NCBI GenBank assembly: GCA_010093685.1
Contig: MU006218.1
Location: 1,924,933-1,988,932, forward strand
DNA: 64,000 bases
Reading direction: 5' to 3'
From: Ophiobolus disseminans
Taxonomy: Eukaryota > Ascomycota > Dothideomycetes > Pleosporales > Phaeosphaeriaceae
The notes beneath the pieces are model-generated. The model had not been told where the DNA came from. It saw only the letters and a program-made list of their open reading frames with translations, and made no database searches. A program made the position numbers and the translations under genes. This document shows positions 12,150-22,370 of the stretch, in pieces. Position 1 is the stretch's first letter, and every line of letters begins with the position of its first letter.

Positions 12150-13395
12150 ATCAAGGAGGTTTCCGCGTTAGGCGAAGACCAGGCTTTACATCTGCTGCGG
12201 AACAAGCTGCACGACGCATCGGGCAGTGAAGGCGCTATGGAGCTGCTCCGTATGCTCGGCCACTTTCCCCTTGCCATCACGCAAGTCGCAGCATACATCA
12301 ACCAACAAGCGCCTCGAGTTACAATACAAGACTACCTCAACGTGTTCTGCGTGAGCATCAAGAACAGGGAGAGCCTCCTTAACCGGGACGCAGGAGATCT
12401 GCGTCGGGACCACAGCGCAACAAACTCAGTGGTGACAACATGGCAACTGACGTTCGAGTGCGTGCGCAAGGAGAATCGGTCAGCAGCAGACCTGTTGTTG
12501 CTCATTTGCTTATTCAACCCACAGGCAGTCCCCGCGTTCGCGCTTCGAAGTCACAATAAGGGCATGCAGAATAGGATCCGCAGGTCAAAACATATGTTTC
12601 TTGTGTTGCAATATTTGAAAGATCAGCACAAGAGCAATAGTGCAAACGCCTTCCATGACGACGTTGCAGTGCTGCAGGCATACTCTCTAGTAAGCGCCAC
12701 GGCGGAGAAGGAGGTGTTGAAGATGCAACCTCTGGTGCAGCATTGCACCATAGCCTGGCTATCCTCGGCTTAGCAATCGGAGCGCTATAGAATGGCTTTT
12801 GTGGATTTAATAGAGAAAGAATTTCTGTCCCAGAAGACAGGCAATTGGGAAGAATACAAGCAACTAGTGCCGCACATTGACACTTTCTACCCCGGAGAGC
12901 CTGGCGACAAGTCGTTTCACCGATGGGGATCTTTGACTATAGCTGTTGGAAAGTTGTTACACAACAAACGGAAGTACAATGAAGCGGCGATACTTTACCA
13001 AAGAGCGCTAGAAGGGAGGGAGAAGGAGCTAGGACTACGCCACCCAGATACCCTAGCAAGCATGCACAACCTGGCAAGCGTGTTGCGGGATCAGGGCAAG
13101 TACAAAGAAACAGAGAAGCTGAACTGGCGAGCGCTGGAAGGGAGGGAGAAGGAGCTGGGGGTATGCCACCCAGATACCCTAACATCTGTGTACTCCCTTG
13201 CTCGCCTCTAACACACGATGCAGCGCCATACAGAGGCTAGAGAGTTATACCAACGCGCATACAAAGGGCTAACACTAAAGCTTGGCCCTCAGCACCCACG
13301 TACTATTGCCTGTGGCAATTATTTCTTAACCCTACAGCAAGAGGGAAAGCAAGCCGCGCTAGAAGAGATTGAAGATACTGCACGTACAGTATAGT
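12150..13395 (+). pseudogene. Decayed STAND/TPR (NLR-like) gene, 3' part
   Basis: Remnant of an NB-ARC/NACHT-type STAND protein with C-terminal kinesin-light-chain-like TPRs. Readable in one frame: the end of the NTPase module (MELLRMLGHFPLAITQ, as in the GxPLAI motif), a helical linker, then two KLC-type repeats built on ALEGREKELG.RHPDTL..., and a third partial one with LGPQHPRTIA. In-frame stops at 12771 (where TGG is expected) and 13209 interrupt it, and the stop at 13393 may be the original end. The P-loop and Walker B segments are missing, and the upstream 90 bases need a frame change to read on, so the 5' half is lost. In fungi such proteins act in non-self recognition and programmed cell death; this copy cannot do so. 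Confidence 0.75.
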
Positions 13396-13865
13396 TGTCA
13401 GATTTGATGAGGTATTAGAACCTGATGATAGATGAGATGAATTGATGATGATGTGTTGTATTGTCCTGTTCTCTGGTCCAGTGCAGAGTTTGACCGAGTG
13501 TCAGTGTCTAGTACTACCGGTAGTGTGCCAAGGCGCTGTGCCGGCCCCTCCTGTTTCATTCAGTGTTGGTAGTCTCACAGCACCCCTGATATCTGACAAT
13601 AGTACTAAATAGACTCTAGCTGCGCCTAAGTCTGTTAGAAGAGTATTTATTCAATCTCTAAATTGTATAGCTGTTACATGTAAAGTACAGTAGCCAAGTC
13701 TATTTTACAGTGATACTAATTAATCACTATACAGTCCCTGCATAGCGCCAGAGCTAACCTAGTACGTGTAGTCTTAGAGAGCCGTGCGCTGAGAATAAAT
13801 TGTGTGCAGGAACCGGAAACCGATTTCGGTCAGCACTGTAACATCAAAATACTTTCGTAGACACA
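13396..13865. other. Intergenic, AT-rich
   Basis: No gene seen. AT-rich with short repeats such as GATGAT. It presumably contained the promoter of copy 2 of the HExxH family. Confidence 0.4.
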
Positions 13866-15698
13866 ATGGCTCGTAACCGCGCTGCTGCCATTGTCCCAAG
13901 CGACTTCCCTGACGCTCGGTATCCATTCGACATCAAATTCATCAAGGACCCCTACAATAAGGGGGAAGTCGAACTCGAGGTCTTCCGAGAGCTCTGGGAC
14001 CGTAAATGCATCGAAGTTGATAATCTCCCAGATGCGGACCTCCGCAATCCAACTCACCCATGCTTCGCGCGAGCAAGGTTCGAGGGATACTCGAACGACG
14101 AACAGTACGAGGCTATCCAGCCTGCCTTAATGCTCGCATCGAAGTTTCTTGCAGACCTGGAGTATATCAAGTTCTTGACAACATTACTATTCGGCGACAG
14201 GGTGGAATTTTCTAGGCGCGTGGATAGGAGAGAACGTACGGAACACTACTATGAAGAATCCGTAAGCAGAACCATGACAGCGATGAGAATAAAACGAGAG
14301 TTACACGGGTTTTCCACCAAGATCAAATTCTTCAACACGGACAGAGCATGGTCTGCCAAAGATCCAGCACGCGTTGGTGAAACGTTCATGGACAAAGATG
14401 TTCAACGGTGCAAGCGGTATCCAGTCTTCAATGCAGACAAGGAATGCGGAAAGTGTGTTTATTGTTTGGCAGTCAAGCAAGGTGTTTGTCACATTTTTCA
14501 GTATCGACAATACCGTCGCTACGACAAAGACGACCTCATAGAGGTCTATAACACGCGGGGACTGGGACCAACGAACGGTAAGAGAAAGTCGCAGCTTCTT
14601 GAGGAGCTTGAGGCAGACGATAATACCCGTGCCCCGTGCCTGGCCAAGCCTGAGGGCATCGAAGTAGCCGCAGACAGATTTGACAATATAAGAAGAGGCC
14701 TCCATGCAGACCTGAAGAAACACCTTGTTGACCAGAACAGGGAAGACTGGACCTATTGCGAAGAACTCCGCTTCCAGTTCGGTGTCGCTGCAACTTTGGT
14801 ACACGAGCTTACGCACTCATTTTGGTACTTTGCGCAGAGGCGTTGTTGGAGTTGTTTCAAGAAAGATCCGTGGTTCTCGGAGGAAGCGCCCAAACAGTCT
14901 AAGCCTGAGTGCTTTTGGTACTCGTGTGCCGAGACCAGGAAGGGTGCGTATCGATGCTAACGAAGGAATGCCGAACCTATTCTCACAGCACCAGTGGAGT
15001 TATGTAAGCTCCACACAGGCGGCCGGCGAGAGCCGCACATTCCAAGATGTTGCAAAACACGACTTCATTTTACCGGTGGAGTCCATGCATAGTTCATTCC
15101 TGGGGTCAACCTGGAAGTCCATCAGGAGAAGCGGTAGGCTTGAGGGGCGTCCGAGTCACGAGAACACTGTGATCATGAGACAGGAGGCGAGAAAACTGAA
15201 AGCAATGGCTCCTCTGGCAGCTGTAAGTGTACGCTTGAGCAGAGTTGCTATCAGTCAGTCCAATCCAGACTGACAACGGACTGATATCCGTGCATAAAGC
15301 TGTGTACGCTAGTGTTGCTATAGCAATATCATAACAGGCCTCTCTAAGGCTCGTGCGTACAGACACAACAAGTATAGCTATGCTCAAATCTTCAACTCAT
15401 CCTTGTTCATGATGAGATATATGCGTGCACGGATATCAGTCCGTTGTCAGTCTGGATTGGACTGACTGATAGCAACTCTGCGCTTGAGAAGCACAGCTAC
15501 ACCGAACTCGTGGAAAGTGGCGGCTTCCAAGGCCCTACACGACGGGGTATTAAGTACGGTACCATATGGGCGACCCAGAGAGAGGCAGAGAAGCGTATCA
15601 AAGGACTGAAATCGCGGTGGAATAGAAAACAGCGCGAGGAAGCCCGGAAGGTATCACAAGCAGGGCCGCAGGCAAGTAACGCTCTAGCTAAGCCATAG
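13866..15698 (+). pseudogene. HExxH/SAP family, copy 2 (frameshifted, MITE-disrupted)
   Basis: Second copy of the family. The first frame (13866-14960) encodes the N-terminal motif (NPTHPCFARARF...), CGKCVYC, a SAP-like segment (LIEVYNTRGLGPTNGK), LVHELTHSFW with HELTH, and CWSC. Near 14910 the frame shifts: the family motif W-AFG(S/T)R continues in another frame (AFGTRVP), consistent with about two lost bases. That frame goes on through FILPVESMHSSF until a 241-bp MITE at 15240-15480. After the MITE the family C-terminus (YTELVESGGF...) resumes in a third frame to the stop at 15698. Compared with the intact copy, the second cysteine of the distal knuckle is missing. No full-length product is possible. 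Confidence 0.8.
15240..15480. mobile_element. hAT-type MITE with 55-bp TIRs and 8-bp TSD
   Basis: A 241-bp non-coding element. The first 55 bases (15240-15294) and last 55 (15426-15480) are perfect inverted repeats beginning CAGAGTTGCTATCAG. It is flanked on each side by CGCTTGAG (15232-15239 and 15481-15488), an 8-bp target-site duplication. TIRs starting CAGNG and 8-bp duplications are hallmarks of the hAT superfamily. It has no coding capacity, so it would depend on a transposase elsewhere. The flawless TIRs and TSD suggest recent insertion into the already homologous coding sequence of copy 2. Confidence 0.93.
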
Positions 15699-16195
15699 AG
15701 AGCGGCACAAAGAGCTATAACTGGAGTCGTCAAGAAATTGGCGAGACGCCCAGCTCGATCTTCGTCTCCAGCAGCAGGTGACACAGAATTGTAGTGCGTG
15801 TAAATGAAAATCCTTGGAGCTAATAGCTCCGCTTGTCCACGAGTAATTTTTGTCTGGTTTAGGAAAGTGTTGTTGACTTGAACGCCGGTCTTCTTCTCTG
15901 GTACCAGCTATATCCAGCATCTGACAAGAAGCGAGCGTCTGGAGACATCAGTGCCATCGCCATCGGTTTGTAACAATGGCATTGTTCCGTCCAAAAGGCC
16001 CATTGTGACATTGTGGAGGATAACCATTTTGCTCGGATGTACAAAGACTAGTTGGCTTTGAAAATGCACGGCATTGTGCATGGCGGTATACATAGAAAAA
16101 GACAGTTTCTGCGGCGTGAAACACCATGAGACTCAGACAGTAATTCGAGTGCACAAAGTACTTATTTTTCTAATTGACCGTAAAGGTTTATCACA
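15699..16195. other. Intergenic, third near-palindrome
   Basis: No gene seen. Contains AACAATGGCATTGTT at 15972-15986 followed by CCCATTGTGACATTGTGG. This is the upstream region of the intact family member. Confidence 0.4.
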
Positions 16196-17755
16196 ATGGC
16201 AGCTCCACTGCTGGCAGCAGCGCACTTTCCAACTAGGAAATATCCCGGCGACGTATATTGGCGAAAAAGTCCGAATATTGAAGGGAAAATATCGAGGGAG
16301 GTTCTCCGAACCCTATACCAGCGTAGGTGCATCGAAGTAGCTAACCCTCCACCGTCGGACTTGAGAAACAACATCCACCCATTATTTGAGGCGAAAAACT
16401 TTCCTGATCTTGTCCGAAATGAGTACGACTTCCTTGAACCTGCGCTAAAGTTGGCATCGCGTTTGATTACTGATGATTCATACATGGGTTTCTGGGATTG
16501 GATATGTGCTGGAAAGCCAGCCAACATGACTAGAAATAACGTGGGACCGGTCAAGGAGGTCGCGGAATGTATTGTACGTCATCCAGATTATAGAGACAGT
16601 GGTGCTGTGGCAATACGCCATTGGACCGATGTCGCGCTGCACAACCTTTCAGATCACCTTACCTTCTTCAGCATGGACGAAGACTGGTCCAACGGAGACT
16701 TTAGAGTTGGCGAGATGTTCCCGGATCCGCATAACCGCGACTGTAGAAAGCACCAGGCGAAGAACAGGGGCAGAAAATGTGGGACATGCATGTACTGCAA
16801 GTGTAAAGCTACCCAGGTTTGTCCAGTGTGTGGCGATCGTTGGTATATGGAGTTAAGAAAACGCGCGCTAAGGGCACATTGTAGGGCGCGTGGGTTACGA
16901 ACCCCGAATGGTCTGACCAAACAACAGCTGTTGGACCGGCTCGAAGTTTTGAATGGCAGCGAGCGTCCGCAACCTGCGTCGGCCAAGACTTACAAGACGA
17001 CTGATGAACAACGATCCAAATTCCAGATTGGGCTTCACCACGATATGCTTAAGCATCTTCGCACATATGATTCAGCCGGCTGGTCTACGGCCGAGGAGTT
17101 GCGTTTCCAGTTCTCTGTTGCGGTGACACTCGTGCATGAGCTAACCCACGTCTTCTGGTTCAACGCAACAGAAAGATGCTGGAACTGCTTCGACGAAGAC
17201 CCTTACTGGCACAGGAACGAGGACAACTTTGGCGAGCCCAAAGAGATAGGAAATTCATGGGAGTACTGGGCCTTTGGCAGCCGGGTTCCTGTTGGCGTTC
17301 GTTTGACTCCTCAAGGCTCGACGGAAACTACCAACAATTTCCAGCGGTGCCAATGGAACTACATCTGGTCTACAAAACAAGTAGGCAGGTCCGATCACCC
17401 AGTTATCGACCACGATTTCGTTTTGCCGGTCGAGTATATCCACAGCTGGTTCCGGGAAGCGACGTGGCAACGGATAGCAACAAACGGAAGGGAGGCTGGC
17501 CGTCCCAACTATGCCCAGGCAGTCTTCTTGCGAGAAGAGCCATGTGGTGTCGATGCCAAGGGCGAGTATAAGGATTACGAGTGTACCCTTGAAAACTATA
17601 ACCTTGCTCAGTTGGTGGCACAGGGGGGCTACAACCACCCTGGCGCCGCTCGATTGGCGTATGGTACCAAATTCGACAATAACACGAAGATAAAGAAGCA
17701 CAAGAAAGCGCTAATCGCGAAGCGTGATTTATGCACATGTGCAGGACAGCCTTGA
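16196..17755 (+). CDS. Putative zinc metallopeptidase-like protein with SAP-like region (intact copy 3)
   Basis: Intronless, intact 519-aa ORF and the only unbroken full-length member of the family in this window. Seen in order: N-terminal motif (about 55-100, NIHPLF..F..Y..LEPALKLAS); a cysteine cluster resembling a zinc ribbon (Cys183, CGTCMYC 195-201, VCPVC near 208-212); a SAP-like helix pair (about 218-252, RALRAHCRARGLRTPNG); LVHELTHVFW with HELTH at 314-318; CWNC at 328-331; WEYWAFGSR with Glu356, a possible third zinc ligand as in gluzincins; and DFVLPVEYIHSWFREATW at 407-424. No signal peptide or membrane segment. SAP regions usually bind nucleic acid, so a DNA-associated role is possible, but that is inference. 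I do not recognise the family by name. The tandem broken copies upstream show local duplication. Start chosen at ATG 16196, which is preceded by AT-rich sequence and aligns with the starts of the other copies. Confidence 0.85.
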   Translation: MAAPLLAAAHFPTRKYPGDVYWRKSPNIEGKISREVLRTLYQRRCIEVANPPPSDLRNNIHPLFEAKNFPDLVRNEYDFLEPALKLASRLITDDSYMGFWDWICAGKPANMTRNNVGPVKEVAECIVRHPDYRDSGAVAIRHWTDVALHNLSDHLTFFSMDEDWSNGDFRVGEMFPDPHNRDCRKHQAKNRGRKCGTCMYCKCKATQVCPVCGDRWYMELRKRALRAHCRARGLRTPNGLTKQQLLDRLEVLNGSERPQPASAKTYKTTDEQRSKFQIGLHHDMLKHLRTYDSAGWSTAEELRFQFSVAVTLVHELTHVFWFNATERCWNCFDEDPYWHRNEDNFGEPKEIGNSWEYWAFGSRVPVGVRLTPQGSTETTNNFQRCQWNYIWSTKQVGRSDHPVIDHDFVLPVEYIHSWFREATWQRIATNGREAGRPNYAQAVFLREEPCGVDAKGEYKDYECTLENYNLAQLVAQGGYNHPGAARLAYGTKFDNNTKIKKHKKALIAKRDLCTCAGQP

Positions 17756-18161
17756 TGGACATGGAGAGGTTGGTAAGGTGCATTGTAGTAGGAACCATTG
17801 ATTGAGATGGTTGCAGAAGAAAGCATAGAAAAGATGATTTTGAAACTCGCCTCGGTCACATGACGTATTGAAAATAGATGAAGAGCATGTGTGGGAAGAA
17901 TTCGTGAATGAATCTTGAAGCGAAAGAGAACCAGAGGTGTTCAGCGCAGTGACGTAATTGCAAAAGTAGCGGAAGAATTGCCATATTGGTGCTAGTACCG
18001 CTCTCACGCGCTTCGCCTCAGCAGCGCGACATCGCGTATAACGACACAGCAATCGACTACGAGATGTTGGCGCCGGTAGCAGGAACACTAGCCTTCTCTC
18101 TAAACATCTCAATTTCCTATGTCTGCCGTCCATAGTCCTGACGCGTTTGAGAGCTGTCCCA
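17756..18161. other. Intergenic, no gene seen
   Basis: 3' region of the intact HExxH gene and promoter of the dehydratase gene. No coding signal supported on either strand. Confidence 0.4.
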
Positions 18162-19659
18162 ATGGCAGTCAAGGTGCGCAGCGTGCGTACTGCCCCTCCA
18201 TGCCCAGGCGTACCTACAACATTTGCTGATATGCATTTAGGCCGCAGAGGCTCTACTGTATTGAACCCTCGATTATACTTTAAAGAAGAGCTATGGCAGC
18301 AAGCGCCTGTGCTCATTGGTAGTACCGCCTTCGAGCCACTACCAGATGCGAAGAACATATTGGTCACTGGAGGGGCTGGCTTCATGTAGGTTGCTAGTGC
18401 TTGAAGACTACGATTCACGCGACATGCCACGATATCAGCAGTTCTAACCCAGCTATAGAGCATGTTGGTTTGTTCGCCACCTTGTCCTCACGTATCCCAA
18501 GCATTACAATGTTGTCTCCTTCGACAAGCTCGACTACTGCGCAACCCTGAACAACACGCGAATACTCGACGACAAGCTGAACTTCACATTCGAGATTGGC
18601 GACATTACTTCCCCAGCCGACGTAAAGCGTGTGCTTCGTAAGCACAGAATCGACACCATCTTCCACTTCGCAGCGCAATCGCATGTCGACCTCAGCTTTG
18701 GCAACTCGTACCAATTCACGAACACAAACGTATATGGAACACATGTGCTGTTAGAGAGGGCTCGAGAACATGGTATCAACAGGTTCATACACATCTCCAC
18801 CGATGAGGTGTACGGAGATGTGCCTGTTGGTGCGGCAGACCTTAGCGAGACGAGTATACTGGCACCCACCAATCCATACTCGGCCAGCAAAGCCGCGGCA
18901 GAGATGATGGTCAGCGCATATCGAAGTAGCTTCAAGCTGCCTTTGATCACCATCAGGGCAAATAATGTCTACGGACCACACCAGTTTCCAGAAAGTACGT
19001 TGACGCACGTCGATTTTGAACGTGGTTAACTCTGCGCAGAAATTATTCCCAAGTTTACTATGCTATTGCAGCGACGACAGAAGCTGTTGCTGCATGGCGA
19101 CGGATCGCCTACACGACGCTACCTGTATGCAGGGGACATCGTAGATGCACTCGACACAATCTTTCATAAAGGTGTGATTGGCCAGATCTACAACATTGCT
19201 TCAAAAGACGAAATCTCCAACACAGATATATGCCATAAACTTCTGGATATCTTCGGGCACCCACACCAAACACCAGCTGATGAGGGGAAGTGGATACAGC
19301 ACACGGAAGACCGCCCCTTCAACGACCGGCGCTACGCCACAGACGGTTCAAAGCTAGCAGCGCTGGGATGGCAGCCTACGATGAGTTTCGACGAGGGCCT
19401 CAAGAAGACCGTGGACTGGTATCGGAGGTTTGGCGAGGTATGGTGGGGCGACATCAGTAGAGTGCTAACTCCCTTCCCTGTCGTCGAGGGTACCGAAATC
19501 TGGACGAAAGAGGAACACGACGACTTACCTTCATCGGATGGCGAGGGTCCAGCGGAAGATAACGGGGAGATGTGGAAATGGGCTGCACAAGAAAGGGCAC
19601 AGGTACTGGAATTTGACGAGAAGCTTGCGCCCGACGAGAACAGTGAGATGCGGGCCTAG
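18162..19659 (+). CDS. NDP-glucose 4,6-dehydratase (RmlB-like)
   Basis: Extended short-chain dehydrogenase (NAD-dependent epimerase/dehydratase) of the RmlB type. Family enzymes convert dTDP- or UDP-glucose to the 4-keto-6-deoxy sugar; fungal members are linked to UDP-rhamnose synthesis. Three exons, with introns at 18386-18458 and 18995-19039 (only 45 bp), give 459 aa. Motifs: NAD-binding ILVTGGAGFI, completed across intron 1; HFAAQSHVD; FIHISTDEVYGD with the catalytic Thr-Asp-Glu; NPYSASKAAAE with the YxxxK pair; RANNVYGPHQ; and GDGSPTRRYLY. The C-terminus carries an acidic extension. A longer start at 18147 adds five residues. No second rhamnose-pathway enzyme is visible next to it. Confidence 0.92.
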
Positions 19660-20643
19660 CATGCGGAGATTAAGCTAAAAACATGAGATGAAGCAGGATA
19701 ACATCTGACTAGAATATATTGAGATAATGTATTGCACAGTGCCAGGTCGATTATGAGTGCCAAGCCGTGCTTTTGGGTTGACCCAGGGAATACGTCTTCG
19801 TACATGAGACTGCGGGGAGTTTTTGTTCCTGGGAATTGGAATGTGCCGGGTCGACGCGACTTATCTATTTACTCTGTCTTGTATTTGGCCACCTCAGTGA
19901 AATTATTTTCAGGCACGGATAGCGTTACTTCGTAATGTTGTGGGCGTTGGGGTTGGTTGCTGAATTAGCGTGGAACATTCGGGGTGGAGGAGTATCACAG
20001 GTACGCGGGTCCTCCCCTCAATATACTGCATTGGGCAATATACATTTGAGGGTGTGGATTACGGTGGTAAGTGTCTCTAGCAAACAAATGGGTGTTCCTA
20101 TGTAATTTTTGCAAGCTAGTGGGTGTAGCGTGCTCACGGCTACGCGGAGACTTCCAGCGGGATCATGCAGGGTCCAAGCGGGCGGGACAGGAACAGCAAA
20201 TGCGACGCCTGCACCATGAATTGGCAGCAGCAGTGCTGATGAGCGAAAGGTGACAGAGATGCTATTGAGTTATTACCATTTGACAGCCTCAAGCACCTAA
20301 AAGGCCTGGTTCTTTGATAGACTGAGTCGGCGCATCGAGTCACTCACTCGCGTGGTTGTGGCGGGCTGGCTCCGCCTTCTGGACCTCGTCAGCGTCTCAG
20401 CTCTGGGCGGTGTTCTGCTCGAAACGCCCAACGCACCGCGCATCCACCATTCAAACACTTCTCCTCCGCTGCAACTCTCGACAATCCTCTTGACACCCTT
20501 TTTCTTTGTGAATATTGTCACTCTTAACAGCTCCACGCATCAACTGTGATTGTCGAGGATACGTCCAATCGATAAGCCAACCCCACGTTTCAGCTGCCTT
20601 ACACTTCAAGCCGCAACGAGCATTCCACACTCATCACACAATC
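19660..20643. other. Intergenic, no gene seen
   Basis: About 1 kb between the dehydratase and SEC9 genes. Short open frames on both strands show no family features. Pyrimidine-rich sequence before 20644 fits a promoter and 5' UTR. Confidence 0.45.
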
Positions 20644-22123
20644 ATGGGTTTCCTCAGCAAGAAGAAAGACGAGGGAGAGGACGGCAACCGTTCTGCACTC
20701 TTCGGTGGCAGAAAGAAGAAAGACGCCCCGGCTGCACAGAACCCATACGCCGCACCGCCAGCCAACGACCCCTACACCCAGCCGCCCCCTTCATACTCTA
20801 GCGGGAATGATTCATACCGTCAAGAGAAGAGCCCAGCTGTCACAGGCCCCGGCCAATCGTTCGGACAGCGGCCTGGAGGTTATGGTGCCCAGGGCGGGAG
20901 CTATGGCGCACAGTCAGGCTATGGTAGCGACCGGTATGGCGGGGCACCGGCGCCAGCTCAAAGGGCTGGAGGATATGGCGGCCTCGGAAGAACCACGTCA
21001 CAGGACACGATGAGCACCGACGCAGGCCGCAACGAGCTGTTCGGCAACGCCCCTCAGCGACAGCAGCCACCTCAGCCCCCGCAATCGGGCGCATACGGCG
21101 GACAGAGCGGCGCTTACGGGGACAGCCAAAGTGGTGGCTACGGCGCTGGAGGGCCCGCACAAGGCCCTGGCGGATACGGAGCGTATGGCGATCGCGAATT
21201 GACCGCTGAAGAACAAGAGGAGGAAGATATTGGTGCTACAAAGAACGAGATCAAGTTCATGAAGCAGCAGGATGTCTCGAGCACCAGGAACGCTTTGAGG
21301 CTCGCGCAGCAGGCTGAGGAGACTGGTCGTGACACTCTTGCCCGACTTGGTGCTCAGGGCGAGCGCATCCATAAGTACGTCTACCTGACACTTAGGGTAT
21401 ATGAAGCATTAAAGCTAATGACACGATAGCACTGAGCGCAACCTCGACCTCGCAAGTACCCAGAACCGAATCGCCGAAGAAAAAGCCCGAGAGCTGAAGA
21501 GTACGTCCCACACATATGTCCTACATCGCACATCCTAACTCCCCACAGCGCTCAACAAGTCCATGTTCGCAATGCACGTCGCAAACCCCTTCACAGCCTC
21601 CTCCCGCCGCGAGGAGCGCGACCAGAAAATGTAAGCCACCCCCTTCCCCCCTACATTCAAGCAGCCTAACACCCACTAGCATGGACACCCACCGCCAAGA
21701 GCGCGAACAACGCGACGCAACCCGCAAAGCCGCCTGGGACTCCTCGGCCCGCAACGAAGGCGTAAACCAGAAACTCCAAGGCATCGGCGGCCCAAAGAAG
21801 GGCTCACTCGCGGACCGCGCGAAATATCAGTTCGAAGCGGACTCTGAGGACGATGAGATGGAGAATGAGATTGATTCCAACTTGGGTACGTTGCCTTTGT
21901 TTCCAGTTGCATGTTTGGTGATGTTTTTGTGGTGGTGTTGTGCTGTACTGACGATCTGATAGATGCTCTCCACGGTGCGGCTAAGCGCCTCAACCAACTC
22001 GGTCGCGCCATGGGCGATGAGGTGGATACGCAGAATAAACATATTGAACGTATTACTGGCAAGACAGATAAGGTGGATGATCAGATTGCTATGAATCGTG
22101 CGAGGTTGGATCGTATCAAGTAA
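20644..22123 (+). CDS. sec9: t-SNARE Sec9 (SNAP-25 homologue)
   Basis: Plasma-membrane Qbc-SNARE that pairs with Sso-type syntaxins and Snc v-SNAREs in exocytosis. Five exons, with introns at 21375-21429, 21501-21548, 21631-21679 and 21886-21962, give 416 aa. The N-terminal half is a Gly/Tyr/Gln/Pro-rich low-complexity region with repeated GGYG and GAYG units. The first SNARE motif begins near the acidic stretch TAEEQEEEDI and runs over the first three introns (KFMKQQDVSSTRNALRLAQQ, then ERNLDLAS). The second is at the C-terminus (GRAMGDEVDTQNKHIERI). There is no transmembrane segment and no cysteine cluster, as in yeast Sec9. Start ATG 20644 begins MGFLSKKKDE, a conserved type of N-terminus. 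Confidence 0.95.
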
Positions 22124-22370
22124 ATTTTGGTGAGCTTGGTGGACGGTAGCTTTGGGTGGAGTGTGGCATGCGCAGGCGTTTAGATGTTTATAGGAATGGT
22201 ATGATGTTATACGATTGCTTAAATGTGCGAAGTGGAGAGTCCGTGGTGTGTGGTTAGGGGGTGTTGGGTGTGTGTGTGTGTGCGTTTCAGTAACCAATTT
22301 CCTTTACGACACCTTAACAATTCAACTTCTGCACACCCTCTTCGTAGACAACACTTCCCCACCATCCACA

